Shown: positions 57,746 to 64,000 of the stretch, one piece after another | How positions within the stretch are numbered: the stretch's first letter is position 1 | Layout of the letters: every line of letters begins with the position of its first letter | Assembly (NCBI RefSeq): GCF_041296265.1 | Contig: NC_091695.1 | Coordinates: 15,855,001 to 15,919,000, forward strand | Direction: 5' to 3' | DNA length: 64,000 nt | Source: Equus caballus | Taxonomy: Eukaryota > Chordata > Mammalia > Perissodactyla > Equidae | Translations under genes and position numbers: made by a program | The notes under the pieces: model-generated | What the model saw: only the letters and a program-made list of their open reading frames with translations | The model's database searches: none | Told to the model about the DNA's origin: nothing

Positions 57746-58799
57746 AGTAAGTTTTAATGAGGCTAAATATATTCAGTTGAAAGCACTGTTTATTCTGGGA
57801 TAATGACCTTACTAACTTTTTTGGTCCTAATTCCTGTCTATAAGAAATAAAGTTAATAGTATTTGGTAGTTTTGTTTTTTTAATGTACCTTTTGGAAAAA
57901 ATATAAAATTGGTAGCTTTTGTCTTTTCTCAAACTTTGGGGGCATTTTTTTTTTCTGATTGGTAAAATCCCAAAGTCTGTGAACCATAGAGATAAAATAA
58001 TTAAAATGTTCCCCCAGTGCCATATAAACAGGGCAGATCTTGCTGAAACCATCTAATAAAACAAATCTCAATTAAGAACAGCAATTATGCATAGCCTGTG
58101 CGAACAGTGGGGAGAGTAGCTGCTTTTTCTTCCTTGTTAATCATTTGGTAAATATGCTGGTAGGTACCTTGTGCTGGCTTCAATCAATGGTGCAAAAGAA
58201 GAAAACATCTATGCACAGAGGTGATATTTTAAAGCAAGAGAAGGGGTGATGAAGGAACTATGATACGTTTTAAAAATTATAATAAAAAATTTGTTGAATT
58301 TCAGAGGTGACATTTTATTAGTTTGTGTGTTTTTCTTTCCTGTGTTCTAGGCTCCAACTGTGATTTGGTTCCATTCACATCTACAGCCACTGAGATTAAT
58401 ATCAGTGAGGACCTGGAACCTTTTCAGTAGTAAATGTGACCAGTCAGAGTGGTCAGATTCAGTGGAGTTGCCAAGGAGACAGTGACAGAAAGACTTTCTT
58501 TGAGGGACTAGCTCCAGGGAGGAGCTATAGTGTCAGCTTTTCAAATGCTTCAAGTACCTGCTGCCAAGTGCAAACAAGTGAGTGAGACTTTTCTTTTGGA
58601 TGGATTGTGGGGTTTAGAGAACGTAAATGTGTTCATATCTTCAATGTATTTGAGATCACGTTATCTGAGCTTCAATAGTAAAAAGCAGCCACTTCTTGGA
58701 TCTCTTCTCTTCTCATTCTTGATCTTGTTGCTTGGTGTGAGGAGTGTCCTGGCTCCTCTGACAGCTGATCTAACACTTGTCTTTAAGCCTCCTCTTTGA
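57746..58799. other. Unassigned intergenic DNA
   Basis: A moderately GC-richer part at 58340-58790 holds an open frame at 58530-58799 with no recognisable domain. Nothing else is recognised. Confidence 0.4.
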
Positions 58800-58945
58800 G
58801 CACCACTACAATGGAAACAGCAGTTAAGAGTACAGACTCAGAATCAGAGACCCACGTTTGCTTCCTGGGTCTGTCAGTTTTCAGCTGTGTGGCCCTGGGC
58901 AAGTCAATGGTTCTCTTAGAACTCAGTTGCTTCATCTTATTTAAA
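58800..58945 (+). mobile_element. MIR SINE
   Basis: MIR order: 'cagttaagagtacagactca', 'tttgcttcctgggtctgtca', 'cagctgtgtggccctgggca', 'agtcaatggttctcttagaa', 'actcagttgcttcatcttat'. Confidence 0.92.
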
Positions 58946-59005
58946 AAAAATATACATACACATACACTTACGTATTCTAAAAGCATATATATACATATAC
59001 ACACA
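58946..59005. repeat. AT-rich (CATA/TATA)n low-complexity tract
   Basis: A run of atac, atat and acac units between the MIR and the ERE SINE. Confidence 0.7.
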
Positions 59006-59006
59006 T

Positions 59007-59249
59007 GGTTTTCTTTGGAGGAAGATTAGCCCTGAGATAAGATCTGCTGCTAATCTTCCTCTTTTTGCTGAGGAAGACTGGCCCTGAGCTAATATCGATG
59101 CCTATTTTCCTCTACTTTATATGTGGGATGCCTACCACAGCATGGCTTGCCAAATGGTGACGTGTCTGCACCCGGGATCCGAACTGGCGAACCCCAGGCC
59201 ACAGAAGTGGGATGTGCTCACTTAACCACTGTGCTACCGAGCTGGCCCC
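59007..59249 (-). mobile_element. ERE2-type SINE, antisense
   Basis: In reverse: head 'gggggccagctcggtagcac', then 'gttcggatcccgggtgcaga', 'ggcaagccatgctgtggtag', 'atcccacatataaagtagag' and two 'cagggctaatcttcctc'-type segments. It abuts the broken 3' side of the L1 at 59260. Confidence 0.9.
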
Positions 59250-59768
59250 CAGCCTATGCCTTTTGATTGGAGCATTTAGTCCATTGACATTTAAAGTAGC
59301 TATTGATAAATATGTATTTATTACCATTTTGCTACTTGTTTTCTTAGTGTTTTAGTAGTTCTTCTCTGTTCCTTTCTTTTTCTCTTGTTCTCTTCCCTTG
59401 TGGTTTGATGGCTTTCTTTAGTGATATGTTGTAATTTCTTTTGTCTTACTTTTTTTGCTCATTTAGTATAGGTTTCTGATTTGTGGTTACCATGAGGATC
59501 CTATATAATATTCTATGTATATGACAGTCTATATTGAATTGACAGACTCTTTAGCTTGACCTCTTTCTAAGAGCTCTGCTTTTTCACTCCCCTCCTCCCA
59601 CATTTTATGTTTTTGAAATCATATATAGTCTCTTGTTTAGTGTTTCTATCCATTACCCTCTTATCATTGAAGTAGATTATTTTAGCACATTTGTCTTTCA
59701 ACATTCATATTATCTTCACAGGTAGCTGATCTTCTACCTTTACTATACTTTTACCATTACAAGTGATT

Positions 59769-60718
59769 TTATTGCCTTTTTTTCTTTTGATAATTGTTTT
59801 TATCTCTGTTGTCATCGCTTTCCCATTTAATAAGTCCCTTCAGCGTTTCTTGTAGAACTGGTTTCTTGGTGATAAACTCCTTTAATTTTTCTTGTCTGGA
59901 AAGCTCTTTATCTCTCCTTCCATTCTGAATGACAGCCTCTATGGCTAGAGTATTCATGGCCGTAGGTTTTTTCCCTTTAGCACTTTGAATACATCATGCC
60001 ATCCTCTTCTCGCCTCTAGGGTTTCCGCTGAGAAGTCTGCTGATGACCTTATAGGCTTTCATTTGTCTGTCACTTGTTGCCTTTCTCTTGCTGCTTTTAG
60101 GATTATCTCTTTATCTTTAATTTTGGACATTTTAATTACACTGTGTCTTGGTGTGGGCCTCTTTGGGCTTATCTTGTTTGGAGCTCTCTGTGCATCCTGT
60201 ACTTGGATGTCTGTTTCCATACTTAGGTTAGGAAAATTTTCATCTATTATTTCTTCAAATAATTTTTCTTCCCCTTTATCTCTCTCTTCTACTTCTGGGA
60301 CACCTATAATCTGAATGTTAGTGTGCTTGATATGGTCCCAGAGTTCCCTTAGACTAATCTCATTCTGTCTAATTCTTTTTTCTTTTTCCTGTTCAGCGTG
60401 GATGATTTCCTCTAGTTTTTCTTCTAGCTCGCTGATCCATTCTTCTGCATCCTCTACTCTGCTATTGAGTCCCTCTAGTGAATTTTTCATTTCCAGCATT
60501 GTATTCTTCATTTCTGATTGGTTCTTTTTTATATTTTCCAGTTCTTTGATGATGAGCTCACTGTGTTCATCCAGCTTTCTCCCAATATCTGTCAGCATCC
60601 TTATGAGATTGTATTTGAACTTTTTGTCAAGTAGGGCACTTGTTTCTGTTTCATTTAGTCCTTTTTCTGGGGTTTTGTCCTGTTCCCTTGCTTGGAATGT
60701 ATTCCTTTGTCTCTTCAT
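59769..60718 (-). pseudogene. L1 ORF1p remnant
   Basis: It encodes the RNA-binding chaperone of L1. The N-terminal coiled coil (residues about 40-125, for example SEMKNTMLEMKNSLEGLNSR and ISELEEKLEEI) is followed by the RRM-like part (HIKHTNIQIIGVPEVEE, PTPRHSVIKMSKIKDKE, ILKAARERQQ). The first 219 codons are open. A TGA follows at 60059, where relatives continue; the C-terminal part (SADFSAETLEARREWHDVFK, then LKEFITKKPVLQETLKG) is still visible after one further frame change. It is not functional as it stands. Confidence 0.88.
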
Positions 60719-61889
60719 TATGCCTCTTTCTCTGTGCTTATTTCTATGTATTAGGTGAGTCAGCTATATCTTCTGATCTTGGAGAAGTGGCCTTATGGAA
60801 CAGATGCCTTATGAGGCCCAGCAGTGTGCGTCCCTCTTGACACCAGTCTAAATAATCCAGGAGTGACCCCTTTGAGGGCTACTTGTGTCTTTCTGCTGTG
60901 GCAGGGTTGCTGTTAATACAGGTACCCAGGGAGTCTAGTCTTTCCTTCACTGGCCAGCTGTTTGTAAACCCAGCTGGGGGAGCCTCAGCACCATTGGCTA
61001 CAAAGTATATCAGCACACTCCTATTGCAGTTTTCCTCTTAATTGGGTTGGTACCCAGTGTATCTGGTTGCTAGGTTCAGGGGTTTACAGTTGCTATATGC
61101 CTCAGGCCTACAAGGCTGTTGTCATTTCTCTCAGGAGTGCAGCTGAGTAGGGCTGGACCTAGGCATGGGAGCACTTCATTGTTTCAGGCTTTGGAAGGTG
61201 GGACTGATCCTTTTTATGGCTATTTGTGAAGCACAGGTCTTCTGCGGCTGATAAGCCTCTCCCCCACAGGATCACACACACTGTCAACACAGTCCTGGTC
61301 TGTGCACACTTCCCAACCCACTGGAGAGTACCCCAATGTCCCCCTGCAGAGGTCCCCACCCCCATCAATGTCCAGCACAGTTCACCTGGTCTTCACACAG
61401 GCCCTGCCCCACAGAGGTGGACACACTCACCTGACTGTGGAGGATAAAGGCACCCAGTCAATGCAGGCTGACAAATAGCCTGAGGGCTTGCTGTTGGGTG
61501 GGGCCATTCTCTAGGGTGGGCTGCCTGCCCGATGAACTGGATTTAATCCATGCTCTAGTGGGTGTAGCAGACCCCTGGGCTAACAGGCCAAGGGAAGAAC
61601 CTCAATGGCATCCACTGGGGTCTGTGTCAGCACACCCGGACCAGGTCAGAACAATGGGCCCCACCAATGTCTCAATCTACAGAGAGGTCCTTCCTCTCAC
61701 CAAGTTGCCCCCAGAGCCCACCAGGTGAGTCTTGATTCACCAAAGTACTGTCAACCTTCTCTATGGTGATTTTAGGTTCCTGAAATAGTGAGTTTGTGCG
61801 TGGGCCCTTTAAGACCTGGGTCTTTTGGGCTTTCTTCTGAAAGCTTTTCTGGGGGTATCCTTGCTGCAGTTAATAGCCAGTGAAGCCAG

Positions 61890-62466
61890 TGTCAATGAAA
61901 ATAATCCATAACCAATCTGTAATTGAAAATTTGGGTGAGTTTATTCTGAGCTGAAATCTGAGGACCATGGCCCAGGGCTTTTCTTCCCAAAGGAAGAAAG
62001 GGCACCAAAGAAGTGAGGTATACAGCATGGTTATATACCCCCACCAAGGATGCTTTACATATGATTGAAATGTCCCTCCCACAATAGTCACAAGATTGCC
62101 CTGTCAGCACAGAGCTTGATGGACACAGCAGGTAGTGGGTCTGCTATCTCAGAGGGAATAGCAGGAGGCAAGACTATTGTCTCGAGCTGGGTGGTCAGAG
62201 GTGAGTGCAGCAATCAGTTCCTAGCCTAAAGAAAGATGCTTAATCCTTAAGGGAATACCAATGTTGGGAGGGGGAGGGAAGTTTCACCTTTATCTCAAGG
62301 GCCTTTGTTCTTGCCATAGGGAATCTCTAAAGCAGATATACAATGCATGCTCAATGGCCTTGGTCAGGCCTTTTTGGAAAGACAAGGTCAGGCCGAATTA
62401 TGTTTACACAAAATGGCTTCCTCATATACTCCAATATATCCTATTACTTGCCATTTTCATTTGTCA
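61890..62466 (-). mobile_element. Solo LTR, ERV1-like, 577 bp, with 4-bp duplication
   Basis: It runs from TGTCAATG to TTTGTCA with the 4-bp duplication CCAG at 61886-61889 and 62467-62470. It is homologous over its whole length to the LTR at 39352-39935. On the minus strand it shows a TATA-like box (gggtatataacca) and a downstream AATAAA-type signal. It sits inside the L1 5' UTR and so is younger than that L1. No internal region; broken relict, relatively young by the state of its duplication. Confidence 0.88.
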
Positions 62467-62834
62467 CCAGACAGTAAGACCCTCATCTCACTTGGGCTGA
62501 GTCTGAGGTATGCTTACAGCAGTATCGGCTCCCGCTCTGGACCTCAGTTCTCCAGGGAGGGCTGTGTACGTTAGGGTGACTCCTGCCTGGCCAGCTGAGA
62601 AGCTCCACTGCTCCCAAATGTGGGTTCTTCCTCTCCAGAAGGAATTTTTGCCTCTTCTGCCTTAGTCAGGACTGTCTCTTTTTATGGGAGTTCTTTTAAT
62701 CCAGTTTTCAGTTTTCAATCCAGGGTAATTTTTCCAAACATAGTTGTAACCTGGTTGTGTTTATGGGAGGAGTTGAGTTCAGAGTCTTCCTATGCTTTTC
62801 ACCATCTTGATGAAATCTCCCATGCCTCATAAAT

Positions 62835-62985
62835 TTAGCCCTGCCATCAACAGATTGCTGCTCTTCACTTCCCATGGGTCCTGTTCCCATGCATTTCTGT
62901 GAATAAAAGAGCACTGCCACCAGACTTTGAGAGTCCAAGAAGTATTTCTTTTCACTTCTTGGCTCATCAAGCCTGCATCAATGAG
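62835..62985 (+). mobile_element. Possible LTR fragment
   Basis: The sequence 'tctgtgaataaaagagcact' followed by 'agtatttcttttcacttctt' and 'tcatcaagcctgcatca' has the look of the 3' part of a retroviral LTR with a polyadenylation signal. There is no second edge and the family is unknown. Low confidence. Confidence 0.3.
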
Positions 62986-64000
62986 GCTAAAGGCTTGGAA
63001 GTATCTCCTAACATATTTATAGTGGGGACAAAACCAAGTTTAAAATCAGTGCAATTAAATGGTCAAAGAAGATCAATCTTTGGAAGAATTATTAGTCAGG
63101 TACATGTGTTCTGCTTTCAGTATTGGTGAACTTACCACACCTTAAGCACTTCCCTATTCAAGGTTTGCATATTCCCTTTTCTTTCTCATAATGTACCTAA
63201 GTGTATTAAGGGAAATTTTCTTATTGATCTGTTGTTCTTCATGTTATAAACTGCACACACCACAAGTGAATACGGAAAATTATTTTTGAAGGATGGGAAG
63301 AGGAGTGTAGGAGACCTTCCCATGCATCAGCACAGTCCCAGTTATATGGCACTGGTGCAGCACAAGCCATATTACTCAGCACGTAAAATTTTGTCTAGCA
63401 TAAATGGATATAATTATAATGAAGCACAGTTTTAAAAAAATTTCAAAGATCATGACAAGCCACATAATAGTGGCTTGGGGATTGGCGCTGAATCACACAG
63501 CTAGAAGGCATAATTCAGCACATCTTAAGTTCCAAAACTTTGCTATTCACCAAGTCAGATTGGCCAAGCAACACATTTTATCAGATTCCAAAGTTGTAAC
63601 TAGAAAAGATTTATATTGATCTTATATCTTTCACTAATGCCACTTTATTGCAGATTTAGTGTGCTTTTATGGAGATAATGCAGTATATTTTACACAATAA
63701 GGAATGGAAACGTATATAAATGCTCATGGCCTTATTAGCAGTGCTGGATGAAAGAAGTATGGGTATTTGTCCTTTTTAAATAATTTTAAAATAATATGTG
63801 TATATATGTCTGTGATGCTGACACACTCCAAAGACTACTGAGCCTGACAATTTTTAGAGCCATTCAAGATTCTTCCTTCATTGTTCACCTTCTTCCATTC
63901 TCTCCCACCTTTGAATGAGAAGACAATGTTCTCAATGCGACTAACCCATTTTGCTCATTTGAGGCTATTTGCAAGATCTTGTAGAATACTTAGTCTGCAT
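62986..64000. other. Unassigned AT-rich intergenic DNA
   Basis: No OR frame, SINE or clear LINE is recognised up to the window end. Confidence 0.4.

Larger units (their letters stand above)
59260..62825 (-). mobile_element. L1 5' portion: 5' UTR, ORF1 and start of ORF2
   Basis: Read on the minus strand, the element opens near 62825 with an L1 5' end ('atttcatcaagatggtgaaa'), has about 1.5 kb of GC-richer 5' UTR, ORF1 (59769-60718), then a spacer and the first codons of ORF2 at 59327 (MVINTYLSIATLNVNGLNAP). It stops a few codons later, at the ERE SINE. Most L1 copies lose their 5' end; this one has lost its 3' end. A solo LTR interrupts the 5' UTR at 61890-62466. Confidence 0.9.

Noticed and set aside
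60315-60758. 147-codon Ser/Leu-rich open frame on the plus strand
   Set aside because: It is the antisense of the L1 ORF1 coiled-coil region; its composition is a by-product of the Glu/Lys-rich opposite strand.
1-64000. CRISPR array, prokaryotic operon, phage or mitochondrial insert
   Set aside because: No regularly spaced repeats, no dense coding, and no mitochondrial gene sequence recognised; SINE, LINE and OR content is plainly mammalian nuclear DNA.

Overview
The window is mammalian nuclear DNA, most likely from a horse or another equid. It is AT-rich and dense in LINE-1. It also carries several near-consensus copies of the equine tRNA-derived SINEs: ERE1 at about 21.4, 29.4, 43.1 and 43.8 kb, and ERE2-type copies at 5.9, 40.5 and 59.0 kb. 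Several have long, well-kept target-site duplications, which is the main reason for choosing Equidae. I see no bacterial, organellar or CRISPR sequence.

The genes are class II olfactory receptors (ORs). One looks functional: an OR8J1-type receptor at 44657-45604 (+), 315 residues in a single coding exon. Three are decayed: an OR8K3-type pseudogene (7998-8964, +), an OR5J2-type pseudogene (17567-18503, -) and an OR8K1-type pseudogene (33043-33869, +) that has lost its 3' end. From memory, human chromosome 11q12.1 carries OR8K3, OR8K1 and OR8J1 in that order, so this looks like the equid counterpart of that OR cluster. The assignments come from remembered family sequences, not from a search.

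Layout. 0-3 kb: an old L1 with a younger L1 inside it. 3.8-7 kb: a 222-bp repeat pair and a paralogous block. 7.5-9 kb: a MER20-like element and the OR8K3-type pseudogene. 10.8-14.1 kb: L1 fragments on both strands. 15.2 kb: an old ERVL-type LTR. 16.8-18.5 kb: the second paralogous block and the OR5J-type pseudogene. 18.6-21.6 kb: an L1, a solo ERV1-type LTR and an ERE1. 22-33 kb: AT-rich intergenic DNA with old L1, MIR and ERE copies. 33-37.4 kb: the OR8K1-type pseudogene, EREs and another LTR. 38.0-43.5 kb: copy A of a segmental duplication. 44.6-46.4 kb: OR8J1 and a young L1. 52.8-57.7 kb: copy B of the duplication. 58.8-62.8 kb: MIR, ERE, and a 5' L1 fragment interrupted by a solo LTR.

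The most informative signal is the history of duplication. Copies A and B are direct repeats about 14.7 kb apart on either side of the only intact receptor gene, and each holds insertions the other lacks. No new biological system is apparent. The points worth a second look are the DRS motif (normally DRY) in the intact receptor, the duplication with its private insertions, a local third copy of part of it, an unassigned 222-bp repeat pair, and an L1 that keeps its 5' end but has lost its 3' end.
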